Part shown: positions 14,346 to 21,983 of the stretch, piece by piece | Layout of the letters: each line of letters opens with the position of its first letter | Numbering within the stretch: the stretch's first letter is position 1 | NCBI GenBank assembly: GCA_945862035.1 | Contig: CAMAXB010000006.1 | Span: 1 to 26,377 of the forward strand | Reading direction: 5' to 3' | DNA from: Opitutus sp. GAS368 | GTDB taxonomy: Bacteria > Verrucomicrobiota > Verrucomicrobiia > Opitutales > Opitutaceae | Length of the DNA stretch: 26,377 bases | The notes under the pieces: model-generated | What the model saw: the letters and a program-made list of their open reading frames with translations, nothing else | The model's database searches: none | Told to the model about the DNA's origin: nothing | Position numbers and translations under genes: made by a program

Positions 14346-16817
14346 CTAGCGGGTCAGCCAGAGTCCGCAGCCCAGCGCGGGTATAAACAACTCCACCTCA
14401 ACAGGTCGCGAGAAAGACCGATGGGGGTCGGACATGAATCCTTCCTGATCGGCCACCTGCCGCCAGGCCTGGCCGACAACCGCCTCATCCAGGGACACGA
14501 CCACGTCGACCAGACTCGGATTCACCACCAGGAGGAGTTGGTGCGGGCCCTGCGATCGATCCGCGTTGTAGATCACCGCCGCCGCGGTGGAATCCGGCGC
14601 GAAAACGAAGCGGAAGAAGCCCTCGCTCGGACGCGAGAACTGCCGCAGGAGCTTCCCCTCTTCCGACCGACGAAAGGCAATCCAGTCCGCGAAGTAGGCA
14701 TGGGTGGACGGGAACCGGTAGATCCGCCGGTAGTCGAGGGCATTCAGGTCCCCGCGCAGGTAGGTGTTGTTCAGCCCGTGCTTCGACCGGATGAAATCCT
14801 GACCGGCGGAAATCATGGGAATGCCAATCGAGCAAAACAGGATGGCCGCCATCAGGTGTGTGCGGCGACGGTCGTTCAACGTCGGGTTGAAGCCATTGCC
14901 GTCCCGGTTCTCGGTGATCACGTCGATCCAGGTCCGGTCGTCGTGGGATTCGGCATAATTCACGGTCTGCGCCGGCCAGCGGGCGAAGTACCAAGGCGAA
15001 CCCTTGACGTGATACTCGAAGGCCTCGCGCGTAGATGCCCCGTGGACGTAGTCGCGCATGAAATTGCGGTAGCCATCATTCCACGAGGCCCAGCCCGTCT
15101 CCGCCAGCGCCCCCGCAATATGCCCGCGATAGCTCCATGGTTCCGCAATCAGGATGACGTCCGGTTTCGTACACTTCAGGGCGAACTCGATCTCCCTCAG
15201 CACGTCCGTCCCGATCAGCTCCGCCAGATCGAAGCGGAATCCGTCAATCCCATAGGTCTCGATCAAGTGGATACAGCTGTCGATGATCAGACGCTTCGCC
15301 ATCGCCGATCGCGCCCGCAGATCGTTACCGCACCCGCTCCAGTTTTCCAGCTTCCCGGCTCCGTCCACCTCGAAGTAGTAAAGCTTGTCGATGAACATGA
15401 GGTGCGCCGGCACGCCCACATGGTTGAAAACCACGTCAAGAATGACGGCCATCCCGCGGCGATGGAACGCGGCGACCAGGTCCTGCAACTCGCCCACGCC
15501 CGAAGCCCGCGCCGGGTCGAGCGCATAGCTGCTGGCCGGAGCGAGGAAGGCATTGGTCATGTACCCCCAGTGGTACTCCTCGGGGGTGACGCTATCGAAC
15601 TCCTGCACCGGCTGGAGCTCGACGCAGTTGACGCCGAGCCGCGCGAGGTAGAAATCGGGGCTCTCCACCCAGGCCTGCAGTCCCGCGAACCCACAGCGCT
15701 GCCCGGCCGAGAGAGGGATGGGGGCGCGCTGCACCAAGTCCCGGACATGCGCCTCCGCGATCACCAAGTCCTGCCAGGCCGGAGTGATGAAACTCCGGTC
15801 CGGCTTCGCCAGCCGACCCCGATCGAGCACGATCCCAGGACCGTCCCGCCCCACGGTCGCAAGGGCATACGGATCCAGCACCCGCTGCGCCGGGTCAAAC
15901 AGGCCATAGGCATCCGCCGGACCACTCACCGAGTACCAATAGAGCCAGCCGTCGAGGTTGTGATCGAGGACCACCTCCCACACGCACGCCTCGCCGGCGT
16001 CGGCCAGCGAGGGGCTCGGGGCCGGGCGCCGCGCCAGCGCGTAGCGATGCGGGCTGCCCTGCTCCTCCCGCGAGGGAGCCACCCACAGTTCGACCTGGCT
16101 CGCCCGCGGGGCGAAGAGCCGGAACGTGGTCGTCCGACCCTTGGGGATCGCTCCCAGCGGCAGTCGCGTTTCCAACTCGTAGAAATAGGGCCCGGGCCGG
16201 AGCGCTACGGTCACCGGCGTGTCGCCATCCGCCCACTCAATCCACCAAAGTCGGCTGAGGTCGAGCGGCGCCGCCAGCGTGAACTCAAACAGGTGCTGTC
16301 CCGTACGGTCCGGATCAATGGTGTGATTGACGTTGCCGCCTTCGTCACGCACCGCATTCGGCGCATCCGCCGGGACATCGATCCAGCGGTGCGTCTGCGT
16401 CACAAACTTGAACCGCATGTGCGGATTGCCATGGAAGCGTTCGGCCTGGCCTGACCAGAGCAGCACCGGATCGCCGTCAAGGCTGGCCGGCAGGAGGGCC
16501 CAGTCGGGATCGCCCGCCCCGGCCCAGCCATTGAAATCGCCCGTCAGGTACACCACATCCGCCGCCGGATCGAGTTGCAGGTGACGGTCCAGACGCAGGA
16601 AGAAGAAGATTTCGCTCTTCCGGTTCACAAAGTAGCCGCTCGCACAGCCAAAGAGGTAATCCGGCACCCGCTGCAACGAGGCAAAGGCCACCGGCCCGCC
16701 CCCGAGCGCCAGTGGCGGCGGGTACTTCGCCCGCCAGTCACGCGAAAGCTCGATCACCCCCCGAGTGGGTGTCTCGAGCCAGGCCTGAACAATCCTTTTC
16801 GCGCGTTGCGACGACAT
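14346..16817 (-). CDS. GH13 debranching-type enzyme (pullulanase/isoamylase-like)
   Basis: An 823-residue alpha-amylase-family (GH13) protein with no signal peptide, so probably cytosolic and acting on glycogen or branched alpha-glucans. An AMPK-type glycogen-binding sandwich lies at about 85-180 (VVYLTGDFNGW at 88-98), a second beta-sandwich at about 228-320 (TTTFRLFAPRASQVELWV), then the TIM barrel. The catalytic set is complete: region I DVVFNHV at 461-467, nucleophile Asp530 in GFRFDLAE, acid Glu559 in LIAEPW, and transition-state Asp626 in ESHDD. The YHWGY loop near 415 and the SGCGNDLRARSAMAKRLI segment are pullulanase/isoamylase-like. I chose the ATG at 16817 over one 63 bp upstream, which adds Gly/Cys-rich residues. 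It ends 123 bp before gap on the same strand. Confidence 0.88.
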   Translation of the reverse strand: MSSQRAKRIVQAWLETPTRGVIELSRDWRAKYPPPLALGGGPVAFASLQRVPDYLFGCASGYFVNRKSEIFFFLRLDRHLQLDPAADVVYLTGDFNGWAGAGDPDWALLPASLDGDPVLLWSGQAERFHGNPHMRFKFVTQTHRWIDVPADAPNAVRDEGGNVNHTIDPDRTGQHLFEFTLAAPLDLSRLWWIEWADGDTPVTVALRPGPYFYELETRLPLGAIPKGRTTTFRLFAPRASQVELWVAPSREEQGSPHRYALARRPAPSPSLADAGEACVWEVVLDHNLDGWLYWYSVSGPADAYGLFDPAQRVLDPYALATVGRDGPGIVLDRGRLAKPDRSFITPAWQDLVIAEAHVRDLVQRAPIPLSAGQRCGFAGLQAWVESPDFYLARLGVNCVELQPVQEFDSVTPEEYHWGYMTNAFLAPASSYALDPARASGVGELQDLVAAFHRRGMAVILDVVFNHVGVPAHLMFIDKLYYFEVDGAGKLENWSGCGNDLRARSAMAKRLIIDSCIHLIETYGIDGFRFDLAELIGTDVLREIEFALKCTKPDVILIAEPWSYRGHIAGALAETGWASWNDGYRNFMRDYVHGASTREAFEYHVKGSPWYFARWPAQTVNYAESHDDRTWIDVITENRDGNGFNPTLNDRRRTHLMAAILFCSIGIPMISAGQDFIRSKHGLNNTYLRGDLNALDYRRIYRFPSTHAYFADWIAFRRSEEGKLLRQFSRPSEGFFRFVFAPDSTAAAVIYNADRSQGPHQLLLVVNPSLVDVVVSLDEAVVGQAWRQVADQEGFMSDPHRSFSRPVEVELFIPALGCGLWLTR

Positions 16818-16906
16818 GAGTTGCCTAGAGCATCCTCCGCGCCGATTCCCGCACAAGCCGGAACTGCCCCCGCCTCCCACCCCAACCCGGCCCGCGCCGG
16901 AGAATG

Positions 16907-16927
16907 TGTCACGTAATACGTGACACC
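16907..16927. promoter_or_regulatory. Perfect 21-bp palindrome, possible operator or mobile palindrome
   Basis: The 10-bp arm GTGTCACGTA at 16907-16916 is followed by a single A and its exact reverse complement at 16918-16927. It lies about 90 bp upstream of the GH13 start and about 300 bp upstream of mnmA. The symmetry with a 1-nt centre suits a dimeric regulator site. It could equally be a copy of a dispersed REP-like palindrome. Confidence 0.45.
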
Positions 16928-17189
16928 TGCCTCGGAGCGCGCCGCGGGGGTCGCTGGCCTGGCTCGGGAGGATGCACTCCGGGCCGGGTGGTTCAGCCGA
17001 GGGAGCGCGGGGCGTGGGGTCCGCCGGTGGGAAAGTGCCCGCGAAACGCGCGGAAGGCGGCGGAAGCGATCCACTGTTGCCAGCAAAGATCCCGCCGGGG
17101 GCCTGCTACGCTCGGCTCGGCGTCGGGGCACCCATCGGTGCTGCTGAGGATTCATCTGCGGGGCGCCCGGCGCGCCGGTCGACAATCCG

Positions 17190-17195
17190 TTGACA
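17190..17195 (+). promoter_or_regulatory. Consensus -35-like hexamer upstream of mnmA
   Basis: A perfect TTGACA lies 30 bp before the preferred GTG start. No good TATAAT match follows at 16-18 bp; the nearest candidate, GGTAAC at 17216-17221, is 20 bp away. Treat this as a weak candidate only. Confidence 0.2.
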
Positions 17196-17224
17196 AGTGG
17201 CCTTTGCGCCCCACCGGTAACGGC

Positions 17225-18403
17225 GTGGGACCGCGTGAAAAAATCCTTGTCGCCATGTCCGGGGGCGTCGACAGCTCCGTCGCTGCGCTCCGGCTGAAGC
17301 AGCAGGGCCATGACGTGACGGGGGCCTACATGAAGAACTGGATCAACGAGGACAATGTCATCGGACACTGTCCCTGGCAGCAGGACATTGACGATGCCCG
17401 CGCCGTGGCCGACCAGCTCGGGATTCCCTTCATCGTGGTCAATCTGATGCGGGATTACCGCGAGCGCGTCGTGGGTTACCTCCTGGATGGGTACCGCCGG
17501 GGCCTGACCCCGAATCCGGACGTGATGTGCAACCGCGAGATCAAGTTCGGCGTGTTTCGGGACTGGGCTCGCGACCACGGCTACCCGGTCGTCGCCACCG
17601 GCCACTACGCCCGCCGGACTGAAGTCATTGCGGAGTGCGGAATGCGGAGTGCGGATTCCGGACTGAATCGAGCCTCAGCCGATCCGCGGTGGTCTGAAAA
17701 TCCGCAATCCGCAATTCACAACCCGCAATTCCACCTGCTGGAAGGCGCCGACAAGAACAAGGATCAGTCCTACTTCCTGGCGCTCCTTTCCCCAGACCAG
17801 TTGCGCGACGCCCGTTTCCCGATCGGCGACTTGCCGAAGCCCGAGCTGCGCCGGCTGGCGCGAGAGGCGGGTCTGGTCACGGCGGAGAAGAAGGACAGCC
17901 AGGGCATCTGCTTCATCGGCGAGGTGAGGATGCAGGATTTCCTCCGTCAGTACGTGCCCGACGAGCCTGGGCCGATCATCCGCGCGGGTGATGGGCGGGT
18001 GCTGGGCGAACATCGCGGCTTGCACTACTACACCCTCGGCCAGCGCCGGGGAATTCGGGTGCCCTCCAACACCGACCACCGCGCCTATGTCGTGGTCGGC
18101 AAACGCGCCGACGATCGCGCACTGCTGGTGGCCTTCGACTCCGCGGATGCGCCGGGGCTCTTTCAGACCGAGGTGCAGGTGCATGGCCTGCAATGGAACT
18201 CAGACCCGCCGACCACCCCCTGTACCCTCGAGGGCCGGGTCCGCTACCGCGACCCGCGAGTCGGGCTGGAGTTCATCCCCGATCCGGCCATCCCGGGCTC
18301 CGCCCTCATTCGCTTTCACGCTCCCCAGCGTGCTCTCGCCAGCGGCCAGATCCTTGCGCTCCACCAAGGCGAACGCCTCCTCGGCGGGGGCATTTACTGC
18401 TAG
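17225..18403 (+). CDS. mnmA: tRNA-uridine 2-sulfurtransferase MnmA with repeat insertion
   Basis: A 392-residue tRNA 2-thiouridylase, which activates U34 of Lys, Glu and Gln tRNAs with ATP and inserts sulfur. The PP-loop SGGVDSS is at 12-18, the first catalytic Cys102 in NPDVMCNREIKFG, and the second Cys229 in SQGICFIGEV. Compared with E. coli (Cys102 and Cys199) the second Cys is displaced by 30 residues. The extra stretch, about 134-169, is encoded by an in-frame inverted heptamer repeat between TGHYARR and LLEGADKNKDQSYFL. I chose the GTG at 17225 because it gives the usual lead-in (KILVAMSGGVDSS); the ATG at 17255 is inside the PP-loop region. The frame is open further upstream but without family similarity. 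Confidence 0.92.
   Translation: MGPREKILVAMSGGVDSSVAALRLKQQGHDVTGAYMKNWINEDNVIGHCPWQQDIDDARAVADQLGIPFIVVNLMRDYRERVVGYLLDGYRRGLTPNPDVMCNREIKFGVFRDWARDHGYPVVATGHYARRTEVIAECGMRSADSGLNRASADPRWSENPQSAIHNPQFHLLEGADKNKDQSYFLALLSPDQLRDARFPIGDLPKPELRRLAREAGLVTAEKKDSQGICFIGEVRMQDFLRQYVPDEPGPIIRAGDGRVLGEHRGLHYYTLGQRRGIRVPSNTDHRAYVVVGKRADDRALLVAFDSADAPGLFQTEVQVHGLQWNSDPPTTPCTLEGRVRYRDPRVGLEFIPDPAIPGSALIRFHAPQRALASGQILALHQGERLLGGGIYC
17629..17728. repeat. Inverted heptamer repeat inside mnmA (TGCGGAT family)
   Basis: Five 7-bp units at 17629-17663 (TGCGGAG, TGCGGAA, and so on, the last a degenerate TCCGGAC) face four units at 17701-17728 in the opposite orientation (TCCGCAA twice, TTCACAA, CCCGCAA). The roughly 37-nt centre is unrelated sequence. 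The element contributes about 33-36 codons to mnmA without a stop. The period of 7 matches the other two repeat families here, although the unit sequence differs. Confidence 0.85.
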
Positions 18404-18441
18404 AGCCCCCGGCTTACTGCGCATCTGCACCGCCCTCGCGC

Positions 18442-19083
18442 TCAGCGCAGGGTGGCCAGCGCCAATCCAGCGGCGAAGCCGAGGAAGACCACCCCGAGGG
18501 CGCGGTCAATCCAGTGACTCCAGCGCAGAAACGCGCGCCGCGTCGCCGGCTGCGTGAAGACGAACGAAACCAAGGAGAACCAGGCTGCCGTGGCCAACGC
18601 CATCCAAAGTCCGTAGCCCACCTGGACGGATCGCGGCGTGGCTGGGTTCACCACCACCGGAAACAGCGCCACAAAAAAGAGTGTCGCCTTCGGATTGAGC
18701 GCGTTGGTGAGAAACCCCGTGGTCCACGCCGCCCGAGTCGAGGGCTCGGGCGCTGTTTTTTCCGCCACTACTTCGGGACCAGCCGCGCGCGGGCGCGCCG
18801 ATCGCAGGGTCTGGACCCCGATCCAAGCGAGGTACGTCGCCCCGGCATACTTGAGCACAGTGAATGCCGTAGGCGAGCCCTGGAGGACGAGGCCGATTCC
18901 CAGCAGCGAATAACTCACGTGCAGCAGGATGCCCGTCCCAATACCCAAACTGGTCCAGATCGCGGTCCGCCGGCCATGCGCGAGGCTCTGCCGGAGCACC
19001 ATTGCGAAATCCGGGCCCGGACTGGCGACGGCGAGCAGATGGGCGAGCGTGAGGGCTCCGAATTCGGTCCAGTAGGATTGCAT
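18442..19083 (-). CDS. LysE/RhtB family amino-acid exporter
   Basis: A 213-residue inner-membrane protein of the LysE/RhtB translocator family, which exports amino acids or their analogues. The family signature near the N-terminus is present (LAVASPGPDFAMVLRQSL at about 17-34), followed by GIGTGILLHVSYSLLG and the second-half signature GFLTNALNPKATLFFVALFP at about 123-142. About six membrane segments are visible, with a polar Pro/Ala/Glu loop near 100-115. It lies 14 bp after the TPR lipoprotein gene on the same strand and converges with mnmA across 38 bp. The substrate is not predictable. Confidence 0.9.
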   Translation of the reverse strand: MQSYWTEFGALTLAHLLAVASPGPDFAMVLRQSLAHGRRTAIWTSLGIGTGILLHVSYSLLGIGLVLQGSPTAFTVLKYAGATYLAWIGVQTLRSARPRAAGPEVVAEKTAPEPSTRAAWTTGFLTNALNPKATLFFVALFPVVVNPATPRSVQVGYGLWMALATAAWFSLVSFVFTQPATRRAFLRWSHWIDRALGVVFLGFAAGLALATLR

Positions 19084-19097
19084 CAGGCTGGCCTGTG

Positions 19098-19631
19098 TCA
19101 GGGCAACGAGCGGCCGGACGAGAGCGCGACGGCCTTGAAACTCGGATCCGTCACCATCCGGTCAATCGCCTTGGACTGAATGAAATCCTGGATTTCCCGA
19201 TCGGCCGGGAAATCCTTGCCCGCCTTCGCCAAGACGGAGCGGGCCTTGTCCGTCTGGCCCAGCAAGGCATGGACATAGACCTGCTGGAGCAGCAGTTCCG
19301 TCTCTTTGGGTTCCGCTTTGAAGCTCCGCTCGAAGGCCGCCAGCGCCTCGCGGTAGGCCGTGCGGGCGCCGACGGTGTCGTTGAGTCGCTTGCGGGCCGC
19401 CCCGAGGAGCACCCAGTTCTCGCCGATGTCGGGCATGATCACGACGGCCTTGGCCAGCAGGGGCTCGGCGCGGGCATAGTCGCGAAGTTGGTTGGCGAAG
19501 TCGGCCTCGCTCAGCAAATTGGCCACCTCGGCCTGCATTTGGCGGGTGACCTCGACGGGCTTTTTTTCGCAGCCGGCCAGCAGGGCAACGGCGGCGAGGC
19601 TGAGCAAGGGGATCAGGCGGAGAAGGGTCAT
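19098..19631 (-). CDS. TPR-containing lipoprotein
   Basis: A 177-residue predicted lipoprotein. The hydrophobic signal ends in the lipobox LLAG-C with Cys21, followed by EKKP, so it should be lipidated and membrane anchored. From about 43 to 160 the sequence is helical with TPR-like spacing: YARAEPLLAKAVVIMPDIGENWVLLG, then RTAYREALAAFERSFKAEPKETE, then LLGQTDKARSVLAKAGKDFP. TPR proteins scaffold protein complexes; the partner is unknown. It lies 60 bp downstream of the gspE/pilB relic on the same strand. In an ancestral arrangement it could have served the same pilus or secretion system, which is speculation. Confidence 0.75.
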   Translation of the reverse strand: MTLLRLIPLLSLAAVALLAGCEKKPVEVTRQMQAEVANLLSEADFANQLRDYARAEPLLAKAVVIMPDIGENWVLLGAARKRLNDTVGARTAYREALAAFERSFKAEPKETELLLQQVYVHALLGQTDKARSVLAKAGKDFPADREIQDFIQSKAIDRMVTDPSFKAVALSSGRSLP

Positions 19632-19691
19632 GGTGGATTGGCTAGGCGCTCTCTTTACGCGGCGCAGGCCGGGCGCAAGGGAAAAGGGGCA

Positions 19692-20321
19692 TCAAGACCG
19701 GTCGGGCGGCACGGTGGCGATCGCCTCCTGGAACGTGGAGACCCCGTCCTTCACCTTCTGCATGCTGTCCTGGCGGAGGATCTTCATGCCCTGCCGCTGG
19801 GCAATGCGCTTCAGCTCGGATGTCTCGGCGCTTGTCGATCGCGCCAACGAATTTCTCGCTGGTGATCATGAGCTCGTGGATGCCGACGCGGCCCTGGTCG
19901 CCGCTCCTGCCGCACGTGGAGCCGCCGGTCGGGTTGGCCTTGAAGATCGGGCCGGTGCCGCCGATGGCCTTTTTCATGATGTCCTTCACGCGTCCTTCCG
20001 GGGCGTACTGCTGCCGGCACTGCTTGCCCAAACGCCGCATCCGGCGTTGCGCGCAGACGCAGAGCAGCGACGAAAAATCATGAAGGGCTCCACCTCCCTG
20101 TCGGTCCCACTGAGACCGCTGCCTTCCACGTCGGCGAGGTGGGTGAGCATGTCGTCCTTCACCACCTTCTTTTCGTACGCGAGGACGCCCCGCACGGTGC
20201 TCTGCCCGGGACTTTTTCCCACCACGAGTTCGCGCAGCCGTTCATTGACGACCTCCAGATCCCAAATCTTGACGAGGTTCTGCTCGACCAGCTGCGCGCC
20301 CAGCAGGCGATTCGCGCGCAT
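19692..20321 (-). pseudogene. gspE/pilB-type secretion/pilus ATPase relic
   Basis: Fragments of a type II secretion/type IV pilus ATPase in more than one frame. From 20321 an N-terminal GspE-like stretch reads NRLLGAQLVEQNL, then NERLRELVVG and MLTHLADVEGSGL. It then breaks, and a different frame from about 20085 to 19840 reads CAQRRMRRLGKQCRQQYAP, resembling the AQRLxRxLCxxC region, then GRVGIHELMITSEKF. A further shift near 19838 leads to ETSELKRIAQRQGMKILRQD and the family-like end KVKDGVSTFQEAIATV, stopping at 19692. The central part, with Walker A, Asp box and Walker B, is absent. About 630 bp remain of a gene normally around 1.7 kb, so sequencing error alone cannot explain it. It follows obgE by 39 bp. 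Confidence 0.68.
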
Positions 20322-20360
20322 CAGGAGGGGATTTGCGGCGGCGATGGCGGGGAAGCTGCT

Positions 20361-21497
20361 TCAGCCCTTCGCTTTTGGCGCCTTCTTGGCCGCGGCGGCC
20401 TTCGGTTTGAACTTCGACTTCGCCTTCGCGGCCAACTTCGCCTTCGCGGCCGACTTCACCTTTGCGGCCGACTTCGGTTTCGCCGCCGACGCCTCGGTCC
20501 GGCGGTGCGACCGGACCCGCTTCCACAGCAGGGCCTTCAAGGAGTCCACGCCTTCGCCGCTTAGGCAGGAGATTTCGGCGACGTCCACCTTGTGCTTCTT
20601 CTTGAAGCTCTTGAGATTCGCCGCCGCGCTCTCCAGGTCGATCTTGTTGGCCACGACCAACCGGGGTTTGTCGAGCAAGGCCGGGTCGTAGAGCTTCAGC
20701 TCGCTGAGCAGCGTCGCGTAGTCCTCCCGGGGGTCGCGATTGTCGACTCCGGCCATGTCGATCATGAACATCAGGAGGGCGCAGCGCTCGATGTGGCGCA
20801 GGAAGCGATGGCCGAGCCCGCGATTCTCGCTCGCGCCCTCAATCAGGCCGGGCACATCGGCGAGGAGCAGGCGCCCGAAGCTGGGCGCGCTGTACTCAAT
20901 CACGCCGATCTGAGGATGGAGGGTGGTGAACGGGTACGCGGCGGTCTTGGGGCGGGCCTTGGTGATGCGGCCGGTGAGCGAAGACTTACCCGCATTCGGG
21001 AAACCCACGAGACCGATATCGGCGATACTCTTCAGGACAAAGCGATAGGAGCCCGCGTCGCCCGGCTGCCCGCTGTTGGCGCGTTTGGGCGCACGATTGG
21101 TCGAGGTCTTGAAGTGGGTGTTGCCCCAGCCGCCGTTTCCGCCCTTGCAGATGATCACCCGCTGATCGTTTTCGACGATTTCGGCAATGACCTTACCCGT
21201 GCCCTCGTCGGTCACGACGGTGCCCAGCGGTAGCTTGATGATCGCGGGCTTGCCCTCGCGACCGTGGCAATCCTTGCCCATGCCATGCTCGCCGCGCTCG
21301 GCGCGCCAGTGCGGCTGGTACTTGTAGTCCACGAGATTGTTCGTGTCGTGGTCGCCCACGAGGATCACGTCGCCCCCCTTGCCGCCGTCGCCGCCGTTCG
21401 GGCCGCCCCAAGGCTCATATTTTTCGCGGCGAAAGCTGACGCAGCCGCGTCCGCCATCGCCCGCTTGGGCCTTGATCACACACTCGTCGATAAACAT
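20361..21497 (-). CDS. obgE: GTPase ObgE/CgtA with Lys/Ala-repeat tail
   Basis: A 378-residue Obg-family GTPase linked to 50S ribosome maturation and stress control. The glycine-rich Obg domain occupies about 1-158 (GDGGRGCVSFRREKYEPWGG, NGGDGGKGGDV, KGGNGGWGNTHFKTSTNRAP). The G domain follows: G1 GFPNAGKSS near 166, G3 DVPGLIEGAS near 212, G4 NKID near 285, and G5 SCLSGEG. After about residue 325 there is no OCT domain but a Lys/Ala tail with a 6-residue period. The start at 21497 (MFIDECVIKAQAG) is the family start; the frame's earlier ATG, 102 bp upstream, lies by the repeat. No rplU-rpmA is adjacent. Confidence 0.95.
   Translation of the reverse strand: MFIDECVIKAQAGDGGRGCVSFRREKYEPWGGPNGGDGGKGGDVILVGDHDTNNLVDYKYQPHWRAERGEHGMGKDCHGREGKPAIIKLPLGTVVTDEGTGKVIAEIVENDQRVIICKGGNGGWGNTHFKTSTNRAPKRANSGQPGDAGSYRFVLKSIADIGLVGFPNAGKSSLTGRITKARPKTAAYPFTTLHPQIGVIEYSAPSFGRLLLADVPGLIEGASENRGLGHRFLRHIERCALLMFMIDMAGVDNRDPREDYATLLSELKLYDPALLDKPRLVVANKIDLESAAANLKSFKKKHKVDVAEISCLSGEGVDSLKALLWKRVRSHRRTEASAAKPKSAAKVKSAAKAKLAAKAKSKFKPKAAAAKKAPKAKG
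20415..20486 (-). repeat. Four tandem 18-bp units encoding the ObgE tail
   Basis: Four consecutive 18-bp units encode AAKPKS, AAKVKS, AAKAKL and AAKAKS. Looser copies continue towards the stop (KFKPKA, AAAKKA). Expansion by slippage or unequal exchange is the natural explanation, and repeat number may vary between strains. Confidence 0.8.
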
Positions 21498-21983
21498 GGC
21501 GTGAATGGTGCAGAATCCCCCGCCCTTGCCAAGGAGGGGATCAATGAATCCTTCGTAAAGTGCGACCACTACGCGAAATGACCAATGAACAATGCCCAAT
21601 GACCAATAACGGACCCATGGAATTTTTCCGCGTTTTACCGCCCACCATTTAATTTAGGGCAATCATGCCCCCTCTCCGCACCCGCCCGGCGGACCGGCAG
21701 GGCACCGCCTGCCTCGAGCCGCGCTCCCTCGCCCTCCAGCCAAGCCTGCTCCGCTACCGCTCGATCAAGACCGGCCGGAAGCCGCGCAAACTCCACCTCG
21801 CTAGCCGCCAGACCGCCGCCGCGGCACGAGTGCCGCCGGCCAGCGCCAAGAGCAGCCAGCCGATGCGAACCAAGGCCCGGCCGACAGGCAGCACATTCGC
21901 AGCGAAACGGCCGACCTTGGCTCCGTCAACCACCTCGCGGTCGTGGGAGGTACGCGCCCTCGCCCGCCCCATCCGTCCCAGGG
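21498..21983. other. Gene-poor spacer between ftsZ and obgE
   Basis: This 486-bp stretch has no recognisable gene. It holds a one-armed heptamer repeat (21578-21605) and an AT-rich patch near 21643-21658 that could carry the obgE promoter on the minus strand, though no good hexamer pair is evident. On the minus strand a 72-residue frame (21972 to 21754) starts 11 bp after ftsZ and contains a hydrophobic segment (IGWLLLALAGG); without a Shine-Dalgarno or family pattern I do not call it. A 111-residue plus-strand frame at 21665-22000 is Arg/Pro/Ala-rich and is probably not coding. Confidence 0.55.
21578..21605. repeat. One-armed heptamer repeat upstream of obgE (CCAATGA family)
   Basis: Four tandem 7-bp units (ATGACCA, ATGAACA, ATGCCCA, ATGACCA) match the left arm of the element at 7660-7825. 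I see no inverted second arm nearby, so this is a half element or a decayed copy. It lies 81 bp upstream of the obgE start. Confidence 0.75.

Larger units (their letters stand above)
16818..17224. other. Gene-poor divergent region between the GH13 gene and mnmA
   Basis: This 407-bp stretch separates divergently read genes. It contains a perfect palindrome at 16907-16927 and a consensus TTGACA at 17190-17195, and otherwise very GC-rich sequence. Short open frames exist on both strands, but their translations are Arg/Gly/Ala-rich and lack any family-like pattern, so I do not call genes. Both promoters presumably lie here. Confidence 0.6.

Noticed and set aside
13104..16454. A very long plus-strand open frame (1116 codons)
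   Set aside because: It runs antisense to gap and the GH13 gene, both certain. Its translation is Arg/His/Gly/Val-rich without domains, as expected for the opposite strand of high-GC coding DNA.
16754..17605. Minus-strand frame of 283 codons over the start of mnmA
   Set aside because: It is antisense to the conserved MnmA PP-loop and catalytic regions and has no family-like sequence.
17629..17728. Heptamer arrays considered as a CRISPR array
   Set aside because: Units are 7 bp without spacers and arranged as opposed arms; no cas gene is present.
19642..20040. Independent small gene (132 codons) downstream of obgE
   Set aside because: Its first half matches the GspE/PilB C-terminal region and then loses the match at a frameshift, so it is part of the pseudogene and not a separate gene.
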